Below are positions 16,055 through 23,373 of a stretch of DNA of 24,077 nt, piece after piece (position 1 is the first letter of the stretch; every line of letters begins with the position of its first letter). This stretch comes from Candidatus Omnitrophota bacterium (lineage in GTDB: Bacteria; Omnitrophota; Gorgyraeia; Zapsychrales; Fredricksoniimonadaceae). Below the pieces are notes generated by a model, which ran no database searches, was not told where the DNA came from, and was given only the letters and a program-made list of their open reading frames with translations. The position numbers and the translations under genes were made by a program. The stretch is from NCBI GenBank assembly GCA_017987425.1, contig JAGNTT010000008.1:4230-28306 (forward strand), given 5' to 3'.

Positions 16055-16106
16055 CTTTGAAACCTTTCTTTATGGAAGTATGAAATCAAGATTTGGCCAT
16101 TAAACG

Positions 16107-16412
16107 TTAAACTTTTGCTTTTTGGCTGTTGACAGCGATGATCAAAAAACGAAGAATCCTTTCGTTAAGTCTTAATGATTGGCGGATTTTAGTGGCGGCA
16201 TTCCCTTTGCCTTCCCAATTAACCAGATAATAGGAACCGTCTTGAATTTTACGGATCGGAAAAGAAATTCTTTGGCGCTCAAACCAGACATTGGAATTGA
16301 TCACTTTGCCTTCGGCTTTTGTGACCGTATCCGCGACTTGTTTGCTGATTTCATCTTTAGCTTCCGGCGCTAAATGAGCGTCAACGATATACACCAATTC
16401 ATACTTATTCAT
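16107..16412 (-). CDS. rpsF: 30S ribosomal protein bS6
   Basis: 101 aa. bS6 forms a heterodimer with bS18 on the 30S platform. The core NKYELVYIVD at the start, FPIRKIQDGSYYLVNW in the middle and RLNERILRFLII near the end are diagnostic. There is no long acidic C-terminal tail. Two ATGs are adjacent (16415 and 16412). I chose the second, because the AAAGG upstream is then seven bases away. The gene overlaps the 3' end of pth by 8 bp, so there is no leader that could hold the S6:S18-binding RNA element known upstream of rpsF in many bacteria. Confidence 0.96.
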   Translation of the reverse strand: MNKYELVYIVDAHLAPEAKDEISKQVADTVTKAEGKVINSNVWFERQRISFPIRKIQDGSYYLVNWEGKGNAATKIRQSLRLNERILRFLIIAVNSQKAKV

Positions 16413-16992
16413 CATTCTTCCTTTTGTTAAATTGACTCATTGCTTCGTCCACACCTAGTCTCATCCAAGTTTCACAACATCCCACTGCCGTCTTTATGTA
16501 GTCAGGTAATTGTTTCTTTTCCTGACTTGAAAAACGGTCAAGAACAAAATCGACGGTCTGATCTCGGTCTCCGGGACGGCCGATGCCGCCGCGCAAACGG
16601 GCGAATTCAATGGAACCGAGCGTATTGATGATGGACTTGAGTCCGTTATGCCCGCCGGCACTTCCCTTGGCCCGCAGACGAATCTGACCGAAAGGCAGAT
16701 CGAGATCGTCACATACAACCAGCACATCTTTAAGAACGATATTATGCTTCTTAACCAACGCACCAACCGCCGCGCCGGAAAGATTCATGTATGTCAACGG
16801 CAACAATAGATAATTAATTACGCCGTCTTTTTCCTGTTTCGCTACCAACCCCTGAACAGAAACATCATGACGGGCCTTCAAACCCCACAACGTCATTAAC
16901 TCTTCAACAACCAGATAACCCCAATTATGCCGGGTGAACCGGTATTTTTCCTCGGGATTACCCAAACCGACAATTAAACGGGCTTCAGCCAA
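16405..16992 (-). CDS. pth: Peptidyl-tRNA hydrolase
   Basis: 195 aa. Pth releases stalled peptidyl-tRNA by hydrolysing the ester bond. Visible family features: VGLGNP (8-13) with Asn12, catalytic His22 in TRHNWGY, PLTYMNLSG, VCDDLDLPFGQIRLR, and the KGSAGGHNGLKS loop. The usual HN[V/I/A]G has Trp at the third position, a conservative oddity outside the catalytic set. The start is TTG at 16992, with GGAG about 10 bases upstream; no ATG keeps the GLGNP start in frame. It follows rplY by about 50 bp and overlaps rpsF, linking two conserved clusters. Confidence 0.96.
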   Translation of the reverse strand: MAEARLIVGLGNPEEKYRFTRHNWGYLVVEELMTLWGLKARHDVSVQGLVAKQEKDGVINYLLLPLTYMNLSGAAVGALVKKHNIVLKDVLVVCDDLDLPFGQIRLRAKGSAGGHNGLKSIINTLGSIEFARLRGGIGRPGDRDQTVDFVLDRFSSQEKKQLPDYIKTAVGCCETWMRLGVDEAMSQFNKRKNDE

Positions 16993-17043
16993 GGGGCATC
17001 AACTCCAACAGGCCGTGTTCCTAAAAAACACGGAAATAATCGA

Positions 17044-17739
17044 TTACTTCTTCTTTTCCTCAGGCTTCTTGGCATCGCCAGCAGCCTTGGGATCTTCTTC
17101 CTTCTTCTTCTCTTTGATAACTTCGACTTCCGCAGGAGCGGCACCTGCTTCTTCAGCACTGATTTCCTGTGTCGAACCGGCAACGGACACAATGGATGAT
17201 TCCGGATCCAGTTCCGTACGGACACCGGCAGGAAGCTTGACGTCCTTGATGTGGATGGAATCATGAATGCCCAAGTTGGAAATATCGATTTCGATGTGAT
17301 GAGGAATGTTGGTGGGTAAGCAAATAACTTCGAGTTCCCACAAATGATGTTCAAGAGTACCGCTGTCGCGCTTGACACCGATGGCTTCGCCCCTGGTCAC
17401 GATTGCAACTTTGATGTTAATTTCTTTGGTCAGGTCGATACGATGGAAATCGACGTGAAGGATTTGATCACTGACAGGATGAAGCTGCGTATCGCGCACG
17501 ATGGCCGGATAATCGCCGAGCTTCTTGGCGCCTTCGAGAATATTCAGGTGAAAAATGACGTTCTCACCTTGGTGCTGACGGAGAATGCGCTCATATACTT
17601 TACGGTCGGTCTGTATGACGGCCGGACCTTGACCAGCGCCGTATACGACGGCGGGAATAAAGTCTTCGCGACGGATTTGTCTAACATTTTTAGTGCCTGT
17701 TTTTTTTCTTAACTGTACGTCTAATTGAATCTGTTCCAT
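17044..17739 (-). CDS. rplY: 50S ribosomal protein bL25, long Ctc form
   Basis: 231 aa. bL25/Ctc binds 5S rRNA. The N-terminal 5S-binding domain (about 1-95) includes RREDFIPAVVYG and the HVDFHRID strand. The C-terminal TL5-type domain (about 96-190) follows with GEAIGVKRDSGTLEHHLWELEV. The final 40 residues are a Lys/Glu/Ala-rich tail ending EEKKK. The long form is usual outside the Enterobacteria. The ATG at 17739 has a GAGGG eight bases upstream and starts 20 bp after prs. The prs-ctc-pth order matches that in Bacillus and many other bacteria. Confidence 0.96.
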   Translation of the reverse strand: MEQIQLDVQLRKKTGTKNVRQIRREDFIPAVVYGAGQGPAVIQTDRKVYERILRQHQGENVIFHLNILEGAKKLGDYPAIVRDTQLHPVSDQILHVDFHRIDLTKEINIKVAIVTRGEAIGVKRDSGTLEHHLWELEVICLPTNIPHHIEIDISNLGIHDSIHIKDVKLPAGVRTELDPESSIVSVAGSTQEISAEEAGAAPAEVEVIKEKKKEEDPKAAGDAKKPEEKKK

Positions 17740-17759
17740 GGAATTACCCTCTTCTGCTC

Positions 17760-18707
17760 TTATTTCGGTTCTTCAAATAAACTGCTGATCGATTCCTCAT
17801 TATGAATACGGGCAATCGCGTCCGCCAAAAGCTGCGCCACCGACAAGACTTTGACTTTTGGATTCTTTTCCGGATTTCTTAACGGGATACTATCGGTAAT
17901 AACAACTTCTTTTAAAACTGAACATCCACGAATACGCTCCAAAGCCGGCCCTGAGAGAATACCGTGACTCACGGCGGCATAGATGCTTTTGACGCCTTTC
18001 TTTCTTAAAACTTCCGCTGCTTCGATCATCGATCCGCCGGTCGCGATGATGTCATCAACCATGATCGCGTTTTTGCCGCGGACATTACCCAGAACATGCA
18101 TGACTTCTGTTTTCTCCGGAGTTGCCCTGCGCTTGTCGACGATCGCCAGATCGGCACCCAAACGCTTGGCATAGGCACGCGCCATTTTCAGTCCGCCGAC
18201 GTCGGGGGAAACAACGACCATATTTTTCATCTTCTTGGTTAAGAAATAATCACAAAGAACGTTGATCGCGTACAAATGATCAACAGGTATGTCGAAAAAT
18301 CCCTGGATCTGATTGGCGTGCAGGTCCATACAAAGCACGCGGTTTGTGCCGGCGGCATAGATCAGATTCGCAACCAGCTTGGCGGTGATCGGAACACGCG
18401 GCTGATCTTTGCGGTCCTGGCGCGCATATCCGTAATAAGGAATAACAGCCGTGATACGCTTGGCCGATGCGCGGCGCGCCGCGTCAATCAGAATCAAAAG
18501 CTCCATCAAATTTTCATTTGTCGGCGGGCATGTCGGCTGAATGATAAATACGTCTTTGCCGCGGATATTTTCCTTGATCTGAACTCTGATCTCGCCTTCA
18601 CTGAACCGTCCGACAAGGACTTCGGTAATGGGCATCCCCAAACACTTGCAAATATTTTCAGCCAGCTGTTGATTTGCGTTTCCGCAAAAGATCGACAAAC
18701 CGTTCAT
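17760..18707 (-). CDS. prs: Ribose-phosphate pyrophosphokinase (PRPP synthetase)
   Basis: 315 aa. It makes PRPP from ribose 5-phosphate and ATP, feeding nucleotide, histidine and NAD synthesis; hisG, a PRPP consumer, lies upstream in the same gene run. Motifs: FSEGEIRVQI (35-44), ATP-binding YARQDRK (94-100), His130 in MDLHANQIQGFFD, the catalytic DKRR flexible loop (191-194), and the PRPP loop VDDIIATGGSM (217-227). The frame is open for 20 more codons upstream, into glmU. I chose the ATG at 18707, one base after the glmU stop, because it gives the exact family start and length. Confidence 0.97.
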   Translation of the reverse strand: MNGLSIFCGNANQQLAENICKCLGMPITEVLVGRFSEGEIRVQIKENIRGKDVFIIQPTCPPTNENLMELLILIDAARRASAKRITAVIPYYGYARQDRKDQPRVPITAKLVANLIYAAGTNRVLCMDLHANQIQGFFDIPVDHLYAINVLCDYFLTKKMKNMVVVSPDVGGLKMARAYAKRLGADLAIVDKRRATPEKTEVMHVLGNVRGKNAIMVDDIIATGGSMIEAAEVLRKKGVKSIYAAVSHGILSGPALERIRGCSVLKEVVITDSIPLRNPEKNPKVKVLSVAQLLADAIARIHNEESISSLFEEPK

Positions 18708-18708
18708 T

Positions 18709-19989
18709 TTAAACTTTCTTTCCTTTATTATCCACGAATGGTTTTGAAAATATTCTCGCCGGAACACCGACGGCCAGTCCGCGGTTTGGAACTTTTTTGC
18801 CTCTTGTCAATACACTGCCGGCACCGACAACGGCCCCCGCTCCAACATTCACGGGAGCGACCAAAACCGCATCCGAACCGATAAAGGCTTCGTCTCCGAT
18901 AAAAGTTTTGTTTTTATTGACGCCGTCATAATTGGCGGTCACGCAACCGGCACCGATATTGGCATTCTTGCCGATGGTTGTATCACCTAAAAATCCAAAA
19001 TGCTTCATTAAAGAACCCTCACCGATTGTTGTGCGGGATACTTCGCCGAAATTTCCGATCTCGGCTTTGTTGCCGATGACGGAACCGGGACGGATTCTGG
19101 CAAAAGGCCCGATCGAACATTCTTCCCCGATCTTGACCCCGCCCTGAATGACTGTAAAAGGATGAATGACCGTATCGCGACCAATCTTGACTTCGTCATC
19201 AATAAATGTTGTTCTGGGATCGACAATCGTGACACCGCTTAACATTAGGCGTTTAAGAATTCTTGCACGCAAGATTGATTCACACAGAGCAAGGTCTTCT
19301 CTCGTATTCACCCCGAAGGCAACGTTGGGATCATCTGTCACCAGCGTTTCCACTTTCTCGCCGCGGCTTAACAATAATTCGACGATATCGGTCAGATAAA
19401 ATTCTTTTTTCTTGGCGTTTAACTGGACCTTCTTCAAAGTCTCGACCAACAGCGGCGCGCGAAAGCAATAAACTCCGACATTAATTTCATTGATCGCCTG
19501 TTCTTCAGGCGTCGCATCCTTATGTTCACGGATGGCGGAAATATTACCGTTAGCATCGCGGATGATGCGTCCGTAAGTACCGGCATCGGGAATACGCGCA
19601 GTCAATACTGTACATGCTACCTTTGTACGCAGATGCTTGTTGATGAGCTGACGGATAATCGCACGGTCTAAGAGCGGCGTATCACCGCATAAAATCAAAA
19701 CATGACCGGAATAACCCTTGAGATGCGGCACGACGGATTTAACCGCATCAGCGGTTCCAAGCAGTTGCTTCTGGATGGCAACCTCGACGGTATTTCCGAC
19801 ATAGGCCTTGACCATTTCACTCTTGTGTCCGACGACAACGTAGGTTTTCAAAGAACGCAAATATTGTGTAATATCAAGAACGTATTGAATGACCGGCTTT
19901 CCGGCAACCTTATGAAGAACCTTCGGCATCTCCGACTTCATCCGGGTGCCTTTTCCCGCCGCCAAAATAATAGACCGAAATTCTTTCAT
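18709..19989 (-). CDS. glmU: Bifunctional GlmU-type uridylyltransferase/acetyltransferase
   Basis: 426 aa. GlmU acetylates GlcN-1-P, then makes UDP-GlcNAc, the precursor of peptidoglycan and lipid A. The N-terminal nucleotidyltransferase has LAAGKGTRMKSEMPKVLH (9-26), QLLGTADAV (75-83), CGDTPL (101-106), EINVG (168-172) and GVNTRED (226-232). The C-terminal half is a hexapeptide beta-helix with catalytic His330 (E. coli His363), Arg300, Asn344, Asn353 and Lys359. Two acceptor-site residues differ: E. coli Lys351 aligns with Ser318 and Tyr366 with Phe333. UDP-GlcNAc synthesis is the likeliest role, but a shifted acceptor range or loss of acetylation is possible. It follows tRNA-Gln and precedes prs. 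Confidence 0.9.
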   Translation of the reverse strand: MKEFRSIILAAGKGTRMKSEMPKVLHKVAGKPVIQYVLDITQYLRSLKTYVVVGHKSEMVKAYVGNTVEVAIQKQLLGTADAVKSVVPHLKGYSGHVLILCGDTPLLDRAIIRQLINKHLRTKVACTVLTARIPDAGTYGRIIRDANGNISAIREHKDATPEEQAINEINVGVYCFRAPLLVETLKKVQLNAKKKEFYLTDIVELLLSRGEKVETLVTDDPNVAFGVNTREDLALCESILRARILKRLMLSGVTIVDPRTTFIDDEVKIGRDTVIHPFTVIQGGVKIGEECSIGPFARIRPGSVIGNKAEIGNFGEVSRTTIGEGSLMKHFGFLGDTTIGKNANIGAGCVTANYDGVNKNKTFIGDEAFIGSDAVLVAPVNVGAGAVVGAGSVLTRGKKVPNRGLAVGVPARIFSKPFVDNKGKKV

Positions 19990-20017
19990 ACGTTAGCCAG
20001 TGGTCACCAAATTTTAA

Positions 20018-20089
20018 CTGCCCAGCCAGGGCTCGAACCTGGAAACCGAGATCCAAAATCTCGTGTGTTACCGATTACACTACCGGGCA
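20018..20089 (-). tRNA. tRNA-Gln (anticodon UUG)
   Basis: A complete cloverleaf can be drawn. The acceptor stem pairs TGCCCGG with CTGGGCA (one G-T pair). The D arm is GTGT/ACAC. The anticodon stem CGAGA/TCTCG has loop TTTTGGA, giving anticodon TTG. The T arm CCAGG/CCTGG has loop TTCGAGC. The discriminator is G, as expected for tRNA-Gln, and CCA is not encoded. It lies between ispE (74 bp away) and glmU (28 bp away) in the same orientation and is probably cut from their transcript. I saw no separate promoter. Confidence 0.95.
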
Positions 20090-20163
20090 ACAATTTTCCT
20101 GATGTTCTTTTGCTTGAGGACGGCCCTGATCAGATGCCTGTTTCCCCCGCGTTGACTCAAAAA

Positions 20164-21021
20164 TCAGAATGTTTCAACCACAAAAACCTGCGCGTACCGG
20201 CGCTTTAAGACTGAATAAATTTCCTGGGCTTTTTTCTTCGATTCCACGACGGCAAAAACCGACGGGCCGCTCCCGGAAAAAGCAACGCCGGCAACGTCAA
20301 ATGACGATAATTTCTCTTTTATTTTCAATAGATTGGGCTTCAGATGTGCGATGGGCTGTTCCAAATCATTGAACAGCAGTGAACCGACCCTGCTCACATC
20401 ATTTTTCCCTAAACAGCGAGTCAGAATATTAACATCATCACCTAACTTTGTCAACTTTAAATTCATGGCTCCGTACACCTTAGGGGTAAGCATCCGGACT
20501 TTGGGAACCACCAGGACATGCCACAACTTATGGGGGATTTCTAGGCGTTTAATTACATCCCCTCGGCCTGTTCCAAGCGCCCAACTGCAATCGTGCAAAA
20601 AGAAAGCCACGTCACTTCCAACCTTTCGGGCGTAGTCAACCAGGCTGTTTTTGTCCAAACCAAGGCTCCAGAGTTTGTTCAATCCCGAAAGAACGGTAGC
20701 CGCATTGCTCGATCCCCCCGCTAGGCCGGCGGCAACCGGGATCCGCTTAAGGATGTCAATCCGGACACCTTCCTTGACCCCAAAGTCCTGCCGCAGCAAT
20801 TGGGCGACTTTATAAACCAGATTTTTGGGCCCCCTAGGGACCTGCGGATGGTTACATGTGATTTTAATTTTCCCGCTAGGCTCGCGGGAAAGGCGAATCT
20901 CATCGGCCAGATCAATACGCTCAAAAATGGTTTTAAGCTCATGAAAACCGTCCGGTCTTTTACAGACGACCTTCAGGTATAAATTGAGTTTAGCCGGGGA
21001 GAGCAACACAAGAGGCTTCAT
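20164..21021 (-). CDS. ispE: 4-diphosphocytidyl-2-C-methyl-D-erythritol kinase (IspE)
   Basis: 285 aa GHMP kinase. It phosphorylates CDP-methylerythritol in the MEP isoprenoid pathway. Features: SPAKLNLYLKV (8-18) with Lys11, the ATP-binding loop VAAGLAGGSSNAA (96-108), catalytic Asp137 in GSDVAFFL, and the C-terminal GSGPSVFA motif. The length is normal (E. coli 283). Its ATG overlaps the TGA of the upstream TPR gene by four bases, implying translational coupling. It neighbours glmU, as in many bacteria, although here tRNA-Gln lies between them. Confidence 0.96.
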   Translation of the reverse strand: MKPLVLLSPAKLNLYLKVVCKRPDGFHELKTIFERIDLADEIRLSREPSGKIKITCNHPQVPRGPKNLVYKVAQLLRQDFGVKEGVRIDILKRIPVAAGLAGGSSNAATVLSGLNKLWSLGLDKNSLVDYARKVGSDVAFFLHDCSWALGTGRGDVIKRLEIPHKLWHVLVVPKVRMLTPKVYGAMNLKLTKLGDDVNILTRCLGKNDVSRVGSLLFNDLEQPIAHLKPNLLKIKEKLSSFDVAGVAFSGSGPSVFAVVESKKKAQEIYSVLKRRYAQVFVVETF

Positions 21022-22061
21022 CGCACGCCTTCACTAATATTATCGTTTTTCGGCGTCTGAGGGGCGGGGGAAGTCTGTTTCTTTTCCAGACGTTCGATTT
21101 TGTCGAGAACCGCTTTATTGTCAGGATCGAGCGAGATCGACTTTTTCCAAAATTCTTTTGCCTGGCCTGGATTTTTCAAAGCAAGATAGACATCGCCGAT
21201 GTGTTCGTAGATGACCGGATCATGCGCTATTTCATCCGCCTTGAGAAGCGCTTTTAAAGCTTCATCGTATCTTCCCTGTTTGAAATAGACCCATCCCAAA
21301 CTATCCAGGTACGCGGCGCTATCGGGGTCGACCGCAATCGCCCGGTTGACAAGCTTCATCGCCTCATCCAAGTTATTCCCCTGCTCGGCATAAATGAATC
21401 CAAGCGAATTAAGAACTCCGTCGTGGTTGGGGTCTATTTCGAGAGCCTTCTTGAAAATCTTGATTGCCTCATCGTCACGGTGGACCTCGACATACAGCGA
21501 CCCCAGAAAATACATCATCTCTGAATTCTCCGGCTGAATAAGGAGAATTTTATTGAACTGGTCGATCGCTTTTTCATAATCTCTACGCGCATAGTAGAGC
21601 TGTCCGAGATAATAATAAAGGTCGGCATTGTCGGGAGTTTTTGTGGTGAGAGATTTGAGGATGACTTCGTACTCGGCGGCGGCACGGTCAAATTTTTTCT
21701 GGCTGGAATAAATCAGAGCAAGCAGATAATGGGATTGTATGTCCTGCGGATTAATGGCCGGAATCTTGGTAAGATATTCAACCGCCTCATCGAAATTTCC
21801 AAGACGCGCAAGCCCGGTGCCCAACCGTAAGTAGGGCAGATAGCTCGCCGGATCGTAACCAACCGCCTGTTTATATTCCCCGACGGCCTGGACAGACAGC
21901 CCGTAAAGATCGGCCATCGAACCCATGATGTAATGAGCGATGGCTTTAGTCTCGGCATTAACCCTCACCTCTTGGGCAGAAGCAATCCGTACGGGTACGA
22001 CGGCCAATGCCGCCCCCAGGAAAAAGGACAGGATTGCTGTACACATCGACGGAATACGCAC
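21018..22061 (-). CDS. Secreted or periplasmic TPR-repeat protein
   Basis: 347 aa, no assigned function. A signal peptide (residues 1 to about 30, FFLGAALAVVPV core, then ASAQ) is followed by about eight tetratricopeptide repeats covering most of the chain (for example DLYYYLGQLYYARRDYEKAI and NSLGFIYAEQ). The end is Lys/Pro/Gln-rich. TPRs mediate protein-protein contacts. There is no lipobox cysteine after the signal core, so a soluble periplasmic protein is likelier than a lipoprotein. I start at the GTG at 22061, because AAAGGAAG (22066-22073) lies at ideal distance; a TTG at 22100 is in frame but has no ribosome-binding site. Coupling to ispE does not imply a role in isoprenoid synthesis. 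Confidence 0.88.
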   Translation of the reverse strand: MRIPSMCTAILSFFLGAALAVVPVRIASAQEVRVNAETKAIAHYIMGSMADLYGLSVQAVGEYKQAVGYDPASYLPYLRLGTGLARLGNFDEAVEYLTKIPAINPQDIQSHYLLALIYSSQKKFDRAAAEYEVILKSLTTKTPDNADLYYYLGQLYYARRDYEKAIDQFNKILLIQPENSEMMYFLGSLYVEVHRDDEAIKIFKKALEIDPNHDGVLNSLGFIYAEQGNNLDEAMKLVNRAIAVDPDSAAYLDSLGWVYFKQGRYDEALKALLKADEIAHDPVIYEHIGDVYLALKNPGQAKEFWKKSISLDPDNKAVLDKIERLEKKQTSPAPQTPKNDNISEGVR

Positions 22062-22065
22062 GGAT

Positions 22066-22073
22066 CTTCCTTT
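22066..22073 (-). promoter_or_regulatory. Ribosome-binding site deciding the GTG start of the TPR gene
   Basis: AAAGGAAG on the minus strand, four bases before the GTG at 22061 (seven from the AGG core). The resulting protein begins MRIPSMCTAILSFFLG, a normal signal-peptide n-region. Confidence 0.65.
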
Positions 22074-22103
22074 GTATGGGAATGTAAAGACACCCTTCAA
22101 ACA

Positions 22104-22125
22104 CCGCCGGAATTAAAAACGGCGG
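22104..22125 (-). other. GC-rich hairpin between small protein gene and TPR gene
   Basis: A perfect six-base all-GC stem, CCGCCG (22104-22109) with CGGCGG (22120-22125), around a ten-base AT-rich loop. No T-tract follows on the minus strand, so it is not a classic terminator. It could dampen read-through or stabilise the upstream message. Confidence 0.4.
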
Positions 22126-22154
22126 GGAGCTCGACAGGTTCCATTCAAAAGGGT

Positions 22155-22256
22155 CTAGCGCGTGGCGCGCTTCTTCAAATGGCGCAGGGCCTTACGAAGC
22201 TTTTTACGTTTGTGGGTGCGAATTTTTCTTAGTTTTCGTTTTCTGCCGCACGGCAT
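22155..22256 (-). CDS. Small basic protein of the AURKAIP1/COX24 type (probable ribosomal protein)
   Basis: 33 aa, MPCGRKRKLRKIRTHKRKK then LRKALRHLKKRATR; more than half the residues are Lys or Arg. The pattern MPxGxKRKxxKxxTHKRKK is that of the small AURKAIP1/COX24-domain proteins found in Bacteroidetes and other bacteria. Related mini-proteins (such as mycobacterial bS22) are ribosome-bound. The ATG at 22256 has GAGG eight bases upstream, a good site. The gene lies 27 bp after hisG and about 95 bp before the TPR gene, so it is probably cotranscribed. A gene this short is easily missed by automated callers. Family membership rests on my recognition of the pattern; ribosome association is inference. 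Confidence 0.82.
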   Translation of the reverse strand: MPCGRKRKLRKIRTHKRKKLRKALRHLKKRATR

Positions 22257-22283
22257 ACATTCATCCTCTGTGGTTACATACAA

Positions 22284-23159
22284 CTAATAAATAAGTTTAT
22301 TCAACGCGTACTCAATAATTCCCTGGGCCCCTGCTTCCTTGAGTTCGGGGATCAGCTGACGCACGGTTCCTTCATCTATAACTGTCTCGACGGCAACCCA
22401 GCCTCCTTTGGCCAAAGGTGAAACGGTTGGATTTTTAAGCGCCGTTAACAAAGCCAAAATCTTCTTCAAATTTTTTTCTTCTACGTTCATCTTAAGGCCG
22501 ACCATGTTGTTGGCCGCCAATGCCCCCTGAAGAAGAAGAATGACCTGTTCCATTTTCTTTTTTTTCCACGGATCTTTGACCGCTTCCTTGTTGGCGATAA
22601 ACTGGGTCGTGGATTCGCACAATGTCTCGACAATGCGCAGCTTGTTGGCTTTAAGACTGCTTCCCGTCTCCGTCAACTCAACGATCGCATCCACGAGGCC
22701 GGAGGCGACTTTAGCTTCAGTCGCGCCCCAGGAAAACTCCACGTCGGCGGTGACTTTATGCTTCTTCAAGTACTGGCGGGTAAAACCAACAAGTTCGGTG
22801 GCAATCTTTTTGCCTTGCAGATCTTTGACAGACCTGATGGAAGAATCTTCTGGAACCGCTAAAACCCAGCGGACTTTGGTCGCACTCTGTTTGGAATAAA
22901 CCAGTTCGGCTAGATATTCGACTTTGGATTGATTTTCAAGGACCCAATCGGCGCCGGTGATGCCGCAATCAAGGGTCTTGTCCTCCACGTATCTGGACAT
23001 TTCCTGAGCCCTTAACAGGACAGGCTGAATTTCTTCATCGTCAATATGCGGAAAGTAGGAACGGCTGGAAACAATCACTTTAAAACCCGCCCGTTCAAAA
23101 AGCTGGACGGTGGCATCCTGTAAACTTCCCTTGGGCAAACCTAACTTTAATTTTCTCAT
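22284..23159 (-). CDS. hisG: ATP phosphoribosyltransferase, long (HisG-L) form
   Basis: 291 aa. It couples ATP and PRPP in the first step of histidine synthesis. The periplasmic-binding-protein-like catalytic domain (about 1-210) has LGLPKGSLQ (7-15), the ITGADWVLEN stretch (about 67-76) and the PRPP-binding segment VELTETGSSLKANKLR. The C-terminal region (about 215-291) is the ACT-like regulatory domain that allows histidine feedback without HisZ, ending GAQGIIEYALNKLIY. The ATG at 23159 has AAGGA about 11 bases upstream. No other his gene is in the window, so the pathway is scattered or elsewhere. It leads the long minus-strand run and has its own promoter. Confidence 0.95.
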   Translation of the reverse strand: MRKLKLGLPKGSLQDATVQLFERAGFKVIVSSRSYFPHIDDEEIQPVLLRAQEMSRYVEDKTLDCGITGADWVLENQSKVEYLAELVYSKQSATKVRWVLAVPEDSSIRSVKDLQGKKIATELVGFTRQYLKKHKVTADVEFSWGATEAKVASGLVDAIVELTETGSSLKANKLRIVETLCESTTQFIANKEAVKDPWKKKKMEQVILLLQGALAANNMVGLKMNVEEKNLKKILALLTALKNPTVSPLAKGGWVAVETVIDEGTVRQLIPELKEAGAQGIIEYALNKLIY

Positions 23160-23213
23160 GGGTTTATCTTTCCTTAAATACGGCTGCGGAGCAGTCCTTA
23201 AAAAACAGGCGGT

Positions 23214-23242
23214 ATTATACCCATCGGTTTTTGAAAAGTAAA
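23214..23242 (-). promoter_or_regulatory. Probable sigma-70 promoter of hisG and downstream genes
   Basis: On the minus strand, TTTACT (23237-23242) and TATAAT (23214-23219) are separated by 17 bp. The -10 is perfect; the -35 matches four of six. The predicted RNA start near 23207 gives a leader of about 48 nt. It lies in the 214-bp divergent gap 23160-23373, which holds only the two promoters. Confidence 0.65.
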
Positions 23243-23305
23243 GCGAATTTCCTTAGAGAGGAACAATCATTCCTGCCCACAATCCGGATCTGTACGTAAA
23301 AAGGC

Positions 23306-23335
23306 TTGTCAAAACAAAAAAGCATCGTATATAAT
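23306..23335 (+). promoter_or_regulatory. Probable sigma-70 promoter of the PpiD/SurA-like gene
   Basis: TTGTCA (23306-23311) and TATAAT (23330-23335) are separated by 18 bp. The predicted start near 23342 leaves a leader of about 32 nt, with TAGGA just before the ATG at 23374. It diverges from the hisG promoter, with the two -35 boxes about 65 bp apart. Confidence 0.7.
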
Positions 23336-23373
23336 CATCCTTTCTCAAACACTATAATAGAGGTAGGACAAGC

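Noticed and set aside
16405..16470. S6:S18-binding regulatory RNA upstream of rpsF
   Set aside because: rpsF overlaps pth, so there is no leader, and I see no CCG-bulge hairpin in the pth 3' end.
23353..23358. Second TATAAT just before the ATG at 23374
   Set aside because: At 17 bp upstream there is no -35-like hexamer, and it would leave almost no leader. The pair at 23306-23335 fits better.
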